From Bacillota bacterium (GTDB taxonomy: Bacteria > Bacillota_I > Bacilli_A > Izemoplasmatales > Hujiaoplasmataceae), in the NCBI GenBank assembly GCA_029559915.1, contig JAKPZU010000079.1, positions 1 to 49,476 of the forward strand: a DNA stretch of 49,476 bases. The letters are read 5' to 3'. The notes under the pieces are model-generated. The model searched no databases. It had not been told where the DNA came from and saw nothing but the letters and a program-made list of their open reading frames with translations. Within the stretch, counting starts at the first letter, position 1; each line of letters begins with the position of its first letter. Below, one piece after another: positions 1 to 9,416 of this stretch. The translations under genes were made by a program, and so were the position numbers.

Positions 1-3000
1 TTTTTATACTTAAAATATAAATTTGTGTACTACCCGCGGTCACATTTTGAATACTAAATTGTGATACTGTTAAGTCAGTATAAGTCACGGTACTATTTGC
101 AGTAAGCGCTCCATTGAACTGAATAGTTTCTCCAGTTTTAATCAGGCCACTGTTAACGGTAGCTCCAAACACGAACTCAACACCAGTAATAGTATAAGCA
201 GAGTCAATTGAAATGGTAAGTATGTTTCCATCGCCATTAGCATCAGCATATAATCTAATTTGTCCTGCAGTATTTAATCCTATATGGAGTGGGTTAATAA
301 CTCTTTGTGTGCTAACAACATTAAATACTAGTGGGTCAAGTCCTATTGAAGCAGCGTTATTGTCTGCTGTCATATTTGTAGTAGTTCCGCCAGGATAAGC
401 AGCAGTAACAATTGTAGGTTCTGTTCCAGCTTCTACTTCAGCTTTAACAGTAACATTAATAACAACATCAATTGGTGTTTCTGCACCAAGAGTTACTTGA
501 ATAGTAACTGTACCTACTAAATCCGGATTACCGATTGCTGGTTGAGTAACCAATAGAGTTCCAGGAGTAGTTGTATAGTCAATGTTTGCTTGAAGTTCTG
601 TAGATACTGCAGTTACTGTATAAGTTGAACCGTTTGCTGGTGTAGGAATTACATAATCATCTGATAATGTCAATGTAGCTGGAAGAGCATCAGCATCCCA
701 TTGAATGTATTCAGCGTCTGTGAATTCAACTGTAAGAACATCCAATTGTTTTAACCCATCTCTAAAGTTATAAAGAACGAAATTAACAGCTGGGATTGCA
801 TCATCAATTGCGTAATTAGAAGCTACCAACACTAGGTCTGCCCAGTTTGTATAGTATCTAACTGTTACTGTGCCAGTTGTAACTTCGTCAGCCAATGTAT
901 AACCTAAAGTCATTGTTGTTCCAGAAATGCCTTTATAAACAAATCCGTCAAATGTAAATAATGATCCAGCATCTGCCATAGCGAATGCATGAATATCATC
1001 AGCGGTTACTGTGTTATAAATTAAAGCATTGCCAGTTGAAAGTTCTTCAAGAAGGATACCACCGGTTGCTAATTGTTTAGCATTGCTGTAAGAACCGATA
1101 CTGCCTTTGTAAACCACTTCATCTCCGATTGCAAGTTCTGCTTTTGAAGCTGGTCTGTATAGGAAGAATCCTACACCGTTAGCATCTTGAATGAATGCAC
1201 CGTCAAAAGAAATACCAGTAACAACGCCTTGAACATACACTAAAGTACCGTCTGCCATAGCAGGGATTAATGATAAATCAGTGATGATTGGAGCTGGAGT
1301 AACAGTTACTGTGAAGTCTTTTGTAACAGGAGTTTCTTCACCTAATGTGATAGTTGCTTGTAGCATAACTTCGAAAGCTGTTGCAGCATTTCCGAATGTT
1401 AAAGTGGTTCCGTCAACTGCAAGTACTGCATCTCCAGAAACAACTGTCCAAGCTACTGTAGTACCGTATAAACCTGTAAGAGGTAATAATACCACGTCAT
1501 ATCCGTCACAATCTTCATCAACACCGAGTCCGGCTTGAGCAGCTGCTAATTTATCAGCAGCTGTCATTGGAACTACAGTGAGAGTAACATTTACCACTAC
1601 CGCTTCTTCTGAACCTAAGGTTAGAGTTGCGGTAACAGCATAGTCGTTTTGAACTTCAATTGAAGGCATTACTACTTGACCAGTTACATTGTCATAAGTT
1701 CCGCCAGCAGCAACTAAAGTTGTTAAATCCCAAACGATTGTTGAACCATAAGCACCTAATAAAGGAGTAGTTTCAACAGCGTTAGAAGTTGTTAGTACAG
1801 TTAAAGGAATGTTTGCTACATCTAATGCCAATTTTTCAGCGTCTGTAGTCATTGTGATAACTGTTTGTGCAGAAATCGCGATTTGTGGAGCATTGTACCA
1901 ACCAAGAATAGCTTGAATGTTGATGATATCGCCAACAACCAATCCTGTTAAAGTGGTATTAAGTCCCGCTGGAATCACATAACGTGAATCCCATCTAGCT
2001 GCGATTAATGCGTTATTTGACAAGTCTTTTAATGTCAAACTGATATTGCCATAAGAGTCTGTAGATTTAGCAGTTACTTCAACAGCAACAAGTTCGATTA
2101 ATTGACTTTGGAAAGGTAATAAATCAGCTTCGCCATTCACATTAACTGCGGCTGGAAGAGTTCCGGCTTCAATCAATGTAGCAGTAGTAGTTGATAATTG
2201 ATTTAGACCATTATATGTGTCTCTTGTGCCCACTAACTCAATTAATTGACCAGTGTTAGCGCTGAAGAAATCTCTCAAGCCGCTTGGTACATAAAGACCG
2301 ATTGCACCAGTAGCGTCTTGAATGTAATATGTAGAGTAACCGCCACCGATAATTGTTGCGCGAACTTTAAATTGATCGTTCTTAACTCCAGCCAATGCTT
2401 CAGCTATAGTTGAAACTTGAAGTTCACCAACTTTAATTGTAAAGACTTTTGTAACGGTAACTTCACCTCTATTAGCTGTAACAGTCAAGGTCACTGTTTG
2501 TTGAACAGTTTGACTTGCCGCATCAACAAATCCAGTTTCAATATTGATTGCTGCATTATTGGATTCATAAGATAATGTAACCCCATACAAACTAGCTGGG
2601 AAATCAAGAGTTGCGTCTTCAGTAATTGTTGTAGGATAAGTTAAAGCTGCTAATGCTGTAGCTACCGCTTCAGCGTCGTCAGCGATGTTGATTTCAACGT
2701 CTGCTGCTGTTCCGAAGAAGTTTGCATACCATACACTCTTATCTGAACGCCATCCTTGTGTGATGATGTCGATAGTAACTTCTTGTCCATGGAATGCCGC
2801 TAGAACGCTCATGTCAGATTTATAATAAATCATGATTGAGTCGCCATTTGGTTGAGTAGCGCCAACTGCTAAAGGAGCTTCAAAGTCATAGTCGCTAGGA
2901 ACTAGGAATACTGAATAGTTGCCCCAAGCTGCGTTGACATAAATTTTAGCCGTTACTGTGTATGCCTTGTATTGGAATAGATTTTCTGGAGTAGGCATAG

Positions 3001-4138
3001 TTTGTTCGGCGATAAGATCGAGAATACTTGCTTTCACAGAGATTGGAGCTGCTTTAGCCGCTTCTGTCGAAGCTTCCGCTCTCAATGGATGAGTGTCATT
3101 TCCAGTCAATTGTGGCGCGTTATAGTAATAATCCACAACACCGGTGATGTCATAAACACCGCCAACTTCAGATGTGAAGGTTGGAGTATAGATATAAAGG
3201 ATGTCTGTACCGTCTGTAAAGAATACGTCGCCAGATGCATATTTAGCGATTACGGTTACGCCAAGAATTTTGACATAAGAATCTTCGCCCATAGCCACCG
3301 CTTCAGCGATTGTGCTTACAGGAGTGCCTTCTTCCATCTTGGAAACTGTGAAAGCTTTAGTTTGAGAGAATTCAACTTCATTGATTGTAATGGTAGCTGT
3401 CAAAGTAACAACTATGTCTTCACCTTCAGGTTGAACGATGGTTCCGTCAACTGCGATATACTCAGGATGACTTGATACCCATACAACTGTGTATGATGCG
3501 CCGTCAGCGTCTTGAGCTGTTGTCAAGAATTCCAAAGAATCGCTGTCTGCTGAAGACCATTTTTCCTTAAATGGGAAAACCATTACAGCTGCAAGAGCTT
3601 CTGTTGCTCTTTCAGCATCAGTTTTAGCTAAAGCATCAATAGTTACGAAGAACATTACTTCATGATCTTGTGTGCCAACTGTCAAAGTTGCAGTCAAGAT
3701 TACTGTTTGATCACCTATAGAAAATGCAGGTTGAGTAACAGTACCGTCATGTCCTAGGTAAGTAGTGTTGCTGCTTGACCAAGCGATTGTTGCACCAGAA
3801 ATTGTCGTGATTAAATTCAAATCTGCGGTTGCCACAAAATCATCATTGTCAAGAGTTTCACTGTAATGAGCTCTTAAAGCTGCTTCGATAGTAGCCCAGT
3901 CAACTGGAGTTTCTGTTGTTGTTGGAGCTTGTGTTGTCGGAGCTACCGTTGTTGGAGCTTGTGTTGTCGGAGCCACCGTTGTTGGAGCTTGTGTTGTCGG
4001 AGCCGCCGTTGTTGGAGCTTGTGTTGTCGGAGCCGCCGTTGTCGGTGCTGCTGTCGTTGTAGTTCCTCCACAGGCAACTAACACGACTGCTAGTAAAGCT
4101 ATGAAGAAAATACTTAAAAACTTTTTGTTGAATTTCAT
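1..4138 (-). CDS. giant modular surface lipoprotein, truncated at left edge
   Basis: The reading frame is open from an ATG at 4138 to the first base of the window, at least 1379 residues, with no stop seen. AAAGGAGG lies just upstream. The N-terminus is a lipoprotein signal (basic start, hydrophobic stretch, LVAC lipobox near residue 23), followed by a Thr/Pro/Ala-rich tether to about residue 77. After that, two module types alternate. Beta-rich modules with the W-x-S-S-x motif and DG.(I/V)..P pattern of degenerate bacterial Ig-like domains lie near 80-165, 170-270, 485-570, 760-855, 860-945 and 1150-1237. OB-fold-like modules of the kind found in YhcR-type extracellular nucleases (VSTIAEA.. 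then IQDATGAIGLY) lie near 270-345, 570-650 and 950-1030. A different beta-rich domain starts near 1248. Any catalytic domain would lie beyond the edge. It is the last gene seen of the leftward lipoprotein/ABC cluster. Module names are from memory of the families; the function as nuclease or adhesin is inference. Confidence 0.85.
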   Translation of the reverse strand, partial: MKFNKKFLSIFFIALLAVVLVACGGTTTTAAPTTAAPTTQAPTTAAPTTQAPTTVAPTTQAPTTVAPTTQAPTTTETPVDWATIEAALRAHYSETLDNDDFVATADLNLITTISGATIAWSSSNTTYLGHDGTVTQPAFSIGDQTVILTATLTVGTQDHEVMFFVTIDALAKTDAERATEALAAVMVFPFKEKWSSADSDSLEFLTTAQDADGASYTVVWVSSHPEYIAVDGTIVQPEGEDIVVTLTATITINEVEFSQTKAFTVSKMEEGTPVSTIAEAVAMGEDSYVKILGVTVIAKYASGDVFFTDGTDILYIYTPTFTSEVGGVYDITGVVDYYYNAPQLTGNDTHPLRAEASTEAAKAAPISVKASILDLIAEQTMPTPENLFQYKAYTVTAKIYVNAAWGNYSVFLVPSDYDFEAPLAVGATQPNGDSIMIYYKSDMSVLAAFHGQEVTIDIITQGWRSDKSVWYANFFGTAADVEINIADDAEAVATALAALTYPTTITEDATLDFPASLYGVTLSYESNNAAINIETGFVDAASQTVQQTVTLTVTANRGEVTVTKVFTIKVGELQVSTIAEALAGVKNDQFKVRATIIGGGYSTYYIQDATGAIGLYVPSGLRDFFSANTGQLIELVGTRDTYNGLNQLSTTTATLIEAGTLPAAVNVNGEADLLPFQSQLIELVAVEVTAKSTDSYGNISLTLKDLSNNALIAARWDSRYVIPAGLNTTLTGLVVGDIINIQAILGWYNAPQIAISAQTVITMTTDAEKLALDVANIPLTVLTTSNAVETTPLLGAYGSTIVWDLTTLVAAGGTYDNVTGQVVMPSIEVQNDYAVTATLTLGSEEAVVVNVTLTVVPMTAADKLAAAQAGLGVDEDCDGYDVVLLPLTGLYGTTVAWTVVSGDAVLAVDGTTLTFGNAATAFEVMLQATITLGEETPVTKDFTVTVTPAPIITDLSLIPAMADGTLVYVQGVVTGISFDGAFIQDANGVGFFLYRPASKAELAIGDEVVYKGSIGSYSNAKQLATGGILLEELSTGNALIYNTVTADDIHAFAMADAGSLFTFDGFVYKGISGTTMTLGYTLADEVTTGTVTVRYYTNWADLVLVASNYAIDDAIPAVNFVLYNFRDGLKQLDVLTVEFTDAEYIQWDADALPATLTLSDDYVIPTPANGSTYTVTAVSTELQANIDYTTTPGTLLVTQPAIGNPDLVGTVTIQVTLGAETPIDVVINVTVKAEVEAGTEPTIVTAAYPGGTTTNMTADNNAASIGLDPLVFNVVSTQRVINPLHIGLNTAGQIRLYADANGDGNILTISIDSAYTITGVEFVFGATVNSGLIKTGETIQFNGALTANSTVTYTDLTVSQFSIQNVTAGSTQIYILSIK
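3918..4037 (-). repeat. four tandem 30-bp repeats (TTQAP linker)
   Basis: Four nearly identical 30-bp units (units start at 3918, 3948, 3978 and 4008) differ only at one or two bases near the unit end. On the minus strand each encodes ten residues built from APTTQAPTT. They form the tether between the lipid anchor and the first folded module of the giant lipoprotein. Such units change in number by slippage, so tether length may vary between strains. Confidence 0.9.
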
Positions 4139-4241
4139 ATTATCCTCCTTTTTAGAATAATGTAAATAATGCAATTATATGTTAAATTAATACTTTGCAT
4201 ATAAACTATTAATTTTAGCCCGATATTAAAATTTCTTTTAT

Positions 4242-6206
4242 TTAGCCGAGAATTCTATTGGTGTTGGCAACTGCCGCAGCGATTGCCGAATCAATGATTT
4301 GTTCCTTTGTCGTACCTTCCAATGATCCTAAGATTACTCTTTCAAAAGCTAGTTCGACTTCTGCTCTAGCAGTTGACGAACCAATGAAAGCTTGATCGTA
4401 GAATAAGAAGTTTGCTTGTTCTGCAGCGGCATTGGCAGCTGCTGACTTCATCAACATTTCTCCTGATGCATTGTTGGCTGTTGCAGTCCAAACTTTGTTT
4501 ACCGTATCATAAACTATTTCTTTTCCATCTCTGAATAAGTTATAGATTTCTTCACTGTAAACAGAATTTCTTACCGGTGAATAACCGGTTTCCAATGCGA
4601 AGTCCAATTGAATGTCTTTGCTGGTCAAAAATTTGAGGAATAACCACGAAGCTAATTTTTGTTGATCATTGCCAGCGGTAGTGATTGACATGTTGGTTCC
4701 TTGTTGGATTGCTGTTCTTTCGCCAGGGAGATCTTGGTTGTAAGGCATTGGCATAACGCCGAATTCAAATACGAACTCATTGTTGACAACACTTGGAGTG
4801 TTATATCTAGCGCCGCCGGTTGAGCCGAAGGTTACAGCTGTTTGAGCAACCTTGAAAGCGTCTGATGCATATTCTGTGCCCCATTTTCCAGGTAAGGTGA
4901 AAGGATTGTCGCGGTTATCGAAGAAATAGCTTAACATTGCTCTTGATTCAGGGTTGTCGAATAAGACAACACCATTTCTAGCTGAATCGATACCAGTATA
5001 CTCTCCGCCCCATTGTCTTGTTAAAGTAATGAAAGCATTGGCTGGGGAGTCATAAGTAATTGGTACGAAATTATTTTTGATAGCTTGAATTTCCTCTGGA
5101 GTTTTGTGTAATGAAAGTGTAGTTGATTGATTTAATTTAGCTGCGACTTGGTCAATTACACCATCTTTGATGGCCATTAGATCTGGACCTAAGGCAAATA
5201 ATTCTTGCCAAGTGTTTGGAACTTCGTCAATTGTCCCGTTAGCAATAAGAATGTCGAACATTGTCTTATTATAAATCATGACTTCTGTTGATTTATTGAA
5301 AGGCAAGGAATAGAATTCACCGTCATTAGTGTATTGAGAATTTTCGCGACGATAAGATAATAAGATATCGAGGAAAGATTCTTCTTCAACTGCAGGATTA
5401 AAACCATGAACTGGGTGATAAATATAAGGAGTCATGGAGATAACACCGTTGTTGTTGATATATTCCATTACATGGTCAGGATAGTTTTGGATAATGTTAG
5501 GAATTTGTCCGCCTCTGATGGCATTGACCATATTTTCTCTCAACTCATCATAGTTGTTACCATTTTTGGTAATTGTAACGGTGATGTTAGGATATAAATC
5601 CTTGAATTCCAATGCATAACGGTTTAAAGCCGCTTCGATTGTCGCACCGTTTGAATGCCATAATTCAATAGCAATTGGATCGGTTGTAAGTTCGGCTGGG
5701 ATTGCATAAGCCGATGCCGATAATTCCTTGACTGTTAGAGTGATAAGTTCGGTAATGACGTTGCCGTCAGAATCTTGTGCATAGGCATAAACTTCATAAG
5801 TACCTACTCTTGTAGTCGAGAAAGCTCCAGCAGTCATGACATCCAATTCGCCGTCTTCAGCGTCGATAGCTTTTGCGCCGGCTAGAATGTCATAAGTTTG
5901 CGAACCCTTATATACTGTTTGTTTTGTAAATAAACCAACGAATTGAGGTGCTGTGTTAGTCGTAGGTTCTTCTGTAGTGGTTACTTTTGAAGTTGGTCCT
6001 TCTGTCGTCGGCGTAGCAGTTGTGCCGCCGTTTGTCGGTGTAACCGTTGTAGGTGCTTGCGTAGTTGGTGCAGCAGTTGTTGGAGCTGCCGTGGTTGGTG
6101 TTCCAGTGGTCGGTGTTCCAGTGGTTGTTTGAACGCCACAACCAATGAACGCGATTGTCAGCATCAACAACATGAACATACCAATAAATTTTTTGGTGAT
6201 TGTCAT
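4242..6206 (-). CDS. ABC transporter solute-binding lipoprotein with Ig-like domain
   Basis: This 654-aa protein begins with a lipoprotein signal peptide (lipobox FIGC, Cys near residue 23) and a Thr/Pro-rich tether to about residue 83. A beta-rich domain resembling the DUF5011/HYR type follows at about 85-160 (TAPQFVG, IDAEDGELD, VGTYEVYAYAQDSDGN). The rest is a family 1 extracellular solute-binding fold, starting at IELWHSN and containing FKDLYPNITV and a late SWLFLKFLTS segment. That family binds sugars, oligosaccharides or glycerol-phosphates outside the membrane and delivers them to MalFG-type permeases. The permeases and ATPase are the upstream genes of the same strand (6851-10467), so this is almost certainly their receptor. 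AAGGAGG precedes the ATG. The substrate cannot be read from the sequence; the nearby nuclease makes a nucleoside or sugar-phosphate ligand possible. The extra Ig-like domain between tether and binding fold is unusual. Confidence 0.9.
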   Translation of the reverse strand: MTITKKFIGMFMLLMLTIAFIGCGVQTTTGTPTTGTPTTAAPTTAAPTTQAPTTVTPTNGGTTATPTTEGPTSKVTTTEEPTTNTAPQFVGLFTKQTVYKGSQTYDILAGAKAIDAEDGELDVMTAGAFSTTRVGTYEVYAYAQDSDGNVITELITLTVKELSASAYAIPAELTTDPIAIELWHSNGATIEAALNRYALEFKDLYPNITVTITKNGNNYDELRENMVNAIRGGQIPNIIQNYPDHVMEYINNNGVISMTPYIYHPVHGFNPAVEEESFLDILLSYRRENSQYTNDGEFYSLPFNKSTEVMIYNKTMFDILIANGTIDEVPNTWQELFALGPDLMAIKDGVIDQVAAKLNQSTTLSLHKTPEEIQAIKNNFVPITYDSPANAFITLTRQWGGEYTGIDSARNGVVLFDNPESRAMLSYFFDNRDNPFTLPGKWGTEYASDAFKVAQTAVTFGSTGGARYNTPSVVNNEFVFEFGVMPMPYNQDLPGERTAIQQGTNMSITTAGNDQQKLASWLFLKFLTSKDIQLDFALETGYSPVRNSVYSEEIYNLFRDGKEIVYDTVNKVWTATANNASGEMLMKSAAANAAAEQANFLFYDQAFIGSSTARAEVELAFERVILGSLEGTTKEQIIDSAIAAAVANTNRILG

Positions 6207-6284
6207 ATAAATCCTCCTTAATTAAAAGTTAAACTTTCATAATAACTTTATTATATACCATAAATGATATTTTTTCCATATGTA

Positions 6285-6836
6285 CTACTCTTCTGGAGCG
6301 ACAATTGTTATGACTCCGGAAATTTCAGCTCCTGCGCCTTCGGAGTCTGTGACTCTCATAGTGAAAGCGAAAGTACCTCCAACAGGGGTAATAAACTCTA
6401 TCAGGAAGATTATCCGTTGATCCAGAACATATTTCCCTTCTTCATCTGTTTTCAACGTTCCCCATAACGCTTCATCTGCCTCATCAATAACTCCGTCTCT
6501 ATTGGCATCGGAATCATCTTCCCATCTTTCATAGAAATTGGTGATGATAATGGCATCGGAAATATCTTCGTACTTTCTATCCTTACCCCAAACGACTTCA
6601 GTTTGGTTATAATCGATGGCGCGAATATTTTGGTTTTCTACCAAATCGTTGATTAAAATTGATGGGTCAAATTCAGTGCCCTTAACATGATTGTAAGTGA
6701 CTGAGTTGATACTTTGCGGTACGCCGTCTACCATTTGCACAAATACCGGTGGACGGTTAATGATTGTCGGACATCCCATCATGGAAAATGCCAAAACTAC
6801 AAATAGCGTTAAAGTCAATATTCTTTTGATTTTCAT
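6285..6836 (-). CDS. small lipoprotein with Ig/cadherin-like fold
   Basis: I place the start at the ATG at 6836 (183 aa). The longer frame begins at a GTG (6845) that lies inside the ribosome binding site AGAGGTGG. The N-terminus is a lipoprotein signal ending in SMMGC (Cys near residue 22). The mature part begins with NRPPVFV and ends with a Gly/Thr-rich strand segment (GGTFAFTMRVTDSEGAG) typical of Ig-like or cadherin-like beta sandwiches. A segment with DANRDGVIDEADE reads like an EF-hand/dockerin-type calcium loop (D-x-N-x-D-G-x-I-D-x-x-D-E). It lies 14 bases downstream of the second permease gene and upstream of the binding protein, so it is probably an accessory surface subunit of this transporter. 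No family name is certain. Confidence 0.75.
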   Translation of the reverse strand: MKIKRILTLTLFVVLAFSMMGCPTIINRPPVFVQMVDGVPQSINSVTYNHVKGTEFDPSILINDLVENQNIRAIDYNQTEVVWGKDRKYEDISDAIIITNFYERWEDDSDANRDGVIDEADEALWGTLKTDEEGKYVLDQRIIFLIEFITPVGGTFAFTMRVTDSEGAGAEISGVITIVAPEE

Positions 6837-6850
6837 ATTTTCCACCTCTT

Positions 6851-8314
6851 TTAACCTTTGGTTCCGCTTCGTCCGATTCCGTTCATGATGTATTTACGGA
6901 ACATAAAGAAGACGATTAATAGTGGGACAGTTACCAAGGCACTGGCTGCGATTTGCAAATTGTACATTACACGGCCAGAGTCTTGAACAAAGGTTGAATC
7001 GCGTAGAGCGTTGGAAATCAACCAGTAATTTTTAGCATCCGGATCACCGACACCTGTGATGATACGCGGCCAAATATAGGCGTTCCAGGAACTAAATACG
7101 TTAAGGATTGTAATTGTGAAGATTGTTGGTGAAGCTATTGGCACCATAACTCTCATCAAATACTTGAAATCGCTACAACCGTCTACTCGAGCTGCTTTAT
7201 ATAATGATTCAGGTATTTGCTTGAAATTTTGTCTCAAGAAGAAAATGTAAGAGATGCTGGTGACGAATGGTATAATCATTGCCAAGAAATATTGATTCTC
7301 GCCAGTTGGCATACCGACCCATCCCAAACCATTTTTACTGACGGTGATGAAGTTGGTGATGATGTATAATTCGCCAGGAATCATCATGGTCATAATCAAG
7401 ATTGAGAATAATAATTCACGGCCTTTAAATTCGATTCTGGCAAAGGCATAGGCCGCTAATATCGTTGTGACAATTGTGCCTAGAGTTGAGAATACTGCTA
7501 CGATAATTGTATTTTTTAGATAAAGGGCAAAATTAAGTTCTGTCAAAACAACCTTATAGTTTACCCAATTCCAACGTGAAATCGATAAGAAAAATTTAGG
7601 ATTTATAGAAACTGATTCTGTAAAAGTCTTGAGAGATGTCAGCACCATCCAATAAAACGGAATAATGATGATTAAAGCCATCAGCACCAAGAATAGATAG
7701 GTACCCAATATACGTAAAGCACCAATGGTATTTTGACGACGAATGCTTCTTTTTAAGGAAGCTGAATATTCATCAATCTCATCTTCATTGATTTTTTCTT
7801 TTTTGACTTTTCTATCCGCAAACCATTTCTTGATTGCAGGAATTATGCTTTGGAAAAACTCTTTAGGACTATAACCTTTGACGAATTTTATTAGGATGAA
7901 GGTGTTATAAATTCTTAATCCCGCGCCAACAAAATTAAAGGTTAACAAATTAATCAATGCTTGAACGAATTTTGAACCTACTGCATAGGAATCAACTTCA
8001 TAAATGGTTCTTGTTTTATTCTTTTTGATGTTGATGAACAACATCGGAAAAGTTACGACCAAGAAGATTACCAAAACGGAAATGATACTGTTCATCTGCC
8101 ATTTATCCAAATTTGAACCCAATAATTCATATGTAGGAGTTAAAAACTCGAGATTATCCAAATCCATGCTGCCACTGATTGGATCGACATCAGGTAATTG
8201 CAAGAGATTGAATAACATCAGGAATAGAGCAATATAGGCGATAATTGCCAAGATGTCAAAGATAAAGGTTATGCTTTCTATTTTTTTAGATTTTAAAAAT
8301 AATTGTTTATCCAT
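6851..8314 (-). CDS. MalG-type ABC permease with long N-terminal extension
   Basis: The start is placed at the ATG at 8314 (487 aa), behind an AAAGGGGGG ribosome binding site. The frame extends further to a GTG at 8347, but that would overlap the upstream stop. The last ~290 residues are a standard binding-protein-dependent permease: five to six membrane helices and an EAA loop (AARVDGCSDFKYLMRVMVP) that docks on the ATPase. Before this lies an extension of about 190 residues with two hydrophobic segments (near 14-34 and 74-96), a further partly hydrophobic stretch and a basic/acidic linker (ADRKVKKEKINEDE). MalG-family proteins are usually near 280 aa, so the extension is clearly extra. It pairs with the permease encoded at 8334-9416. 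Confidence 0.9.
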   Translation of the reverse strand: MDKQLFLKSKKIESITFIFDILAIIAYIALFLMLFNLLQLPDVDPISGSMDLDNLEFLTPTYELLGSNLDKWQMNSIISVLVIFLVVTFPMLFINIKKNKTRTIYEVDSYAVGSKFVQALINLLTFNFVGAGLRIYNTFILIKFVKGYSPKEFFQSIIPAIKKWFADRKVKKEKINEDEIDEYSASLKRSIRRQNTIGALRILGTYLFLVLMALIIIIPFYWMVLTSLKTFTESVSINPKFFLSISRWNWVNYKVVLTELNFALYLKNTIIVAVFSTLGTIVTTILAAYAFARIEFKGRELLFSILIMTMMIPGELYIITNFITVSKNGLGWVGMPTGENQYFLAMIIPFVTSISYIFFLRQNFKQIPESLYKAARVDGCSDFKYLMRVMVPIASPTIFTITILNVFSSWNAYIWPRIITGVGDPDAKNYWLISNALRDSTFVQDSGRVMYNLQIAASALVTVPLLIVFFMFRKYIMNGIGRSGTKG

Positions 8315-8333
8315 TATATATAGCCCCCCTTTC

Positions 8334-9416
8334 CTAGTAGTGAACACGTTTTTTGCTGACTTGCATCTGGACTATAGTAAGAACTAATATAATCGCAAAC
8401 AATATCAAAGAACCTGCGGCTGCAACAGACAATTGTCCCTCTTTGCTGCCGTCGATGAATTGGTAAATGTACATGACGATTGATTGGAGGTTGTAGTTAA
8501 CTCCCGGAGGGGCTCCTTGAACACCAAACAAGGCGACGATTGCATTATAAATCTTGAATGCGCCAATTACCGATGTAACCGTGATATAGAAAATCATCGG
8601 CGAAATCAATGGTACGGTGATTTTGCTGAAGATTCTTCCCTTTGGTGTAGCGTCAATCGCTGCCGCTTGATAGTATTGTTTGTCAATTCCTTGAATACTG
8701 GTCAAGAATACCATGATTTTGAATGCTAAAGCTGACCAAATGCTATAGAAGATCAAGACAAACATGCTTCGCCAATAAACCGCGTTGCTTTCAACCCAGG
8801 AAAGACCTGCGGTATCGACACCGAAAAGCCCAATGAATTGGTTTACCAATCCACCGTCAGTTCTGAACATATAGGCAAAGACCAAACCAATCGCGATTGT
8901 GTTGGTTACATAAGGCAAGAAATAAATGGTTTGAAAGAAGCCTTTCAAAGGTTTGATTGAGTTTAAGGCTACCGATACGCCCAATGCTATGAAAATGGAG
9001 ATCGGTACGCTGATGAAAACGATGATCAGGGTATTGATGACCGCACTTGAAGCTGTATGCGAAGCCGGTACGATGAAGGATTCATCGGTTAAAACTCTTA
9101 AAAAATTGCCAAAGATGGTATAGCCGGTAATCGTATTGTTTGTCATATTGTAGTTTTCATAAACTACCAAGGCAAACGAGTTGATAATCGGCCAAAATGT
9201 GAATACCGCTAGGACAATCAGCGCTGGAGATAGGTATAATAACGCTTTAGCCCAGCCGGGGAATTTACCGGCAGGGTTGATTTTATGCTTATCCAGAAAA
9301 TTACTGATTTTCCTTTTGAAATTGTTAATGATTCTCCTAACGTTCCAAAAGAAGGTTTTAATAATGTTTCCGATCTTTATTAAAAACCCCTTGACGTTTT
9401 TAATAAGATTACGCAT
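8334..9416 (-). CDS. MalF/UgpA-type ABC permease
   Basis: This 360-aa protein starts with a strongly basic, amphipathic stretch of about 55 residues. The first membrane helix follows (ALLYLSPALIVLAVFTFWPII), then five more. The EAA loop (YQAAAIDATPKGRIFSKITVPLISP) has the conserved Gly region of sugar-type permeases. The family forms a heterodimer with a MalG-type partner in the cytoplasmic membrane and moves sugar or glycerol-phosphate ligands handed over by a binding protein. Its ATG overlaps the end of the ATPase gene by 8 bases, and the partner permease starts 19 bases beyond its stop, so the three are translated together. Confidence 0.93.
   Translation of the reverse strand: MRNLIKNVKGFLIKIGNIIKTFFWNVRRIINNFKRKISNFLDKHKINPAGKFPGWAKALLYLSPALIVLAVFTFWPIINSFALVVYENYNMTNNTITGYTIFGNFLRVLTDESFIVPASHTASSAVINTLIIVFISVPISIFIALGVSVALNSIKPLKGFFQTIYFLPYVTNTIAIGLVFAYMFRTDGGLVNQFIGLFGVDTAGLSWVESNAVYWRSMFVLIFYSIWSALAFKIMVFLTSIQGIDKQYYQAAAIDATPKGRIFSKITVPLISPMIFYITVTSVIGAFKIYNAIVALFGVQGAPPGVNYNLQSIVMYIYQFIDGSKEGQLSVAAAGSLILFAIILVLTIVQMQVSKKRVHY

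Noticed and set aside
3002-3475. A 157-residue rightward open frame inside the giant lipoprotein region
   Set aside because: It is antisense to the long leftward frame that has clear module repeats and an RBS; no RBS or family pattern in the rightward frame.
3918-4037. Regularly spaced repeats that might be CRISPR-like
   Set aside because: The units are contiguous 30-bp repeats without spacers and encode an in-frame peptide tether.
4139-4241. Terminator between the binding protein and the giant lipoprotein
   Set aside because: The two GGCTAAA copies there are direct, not inverted, repeats, so no hairpin forms; the genes may be cotranscribed.
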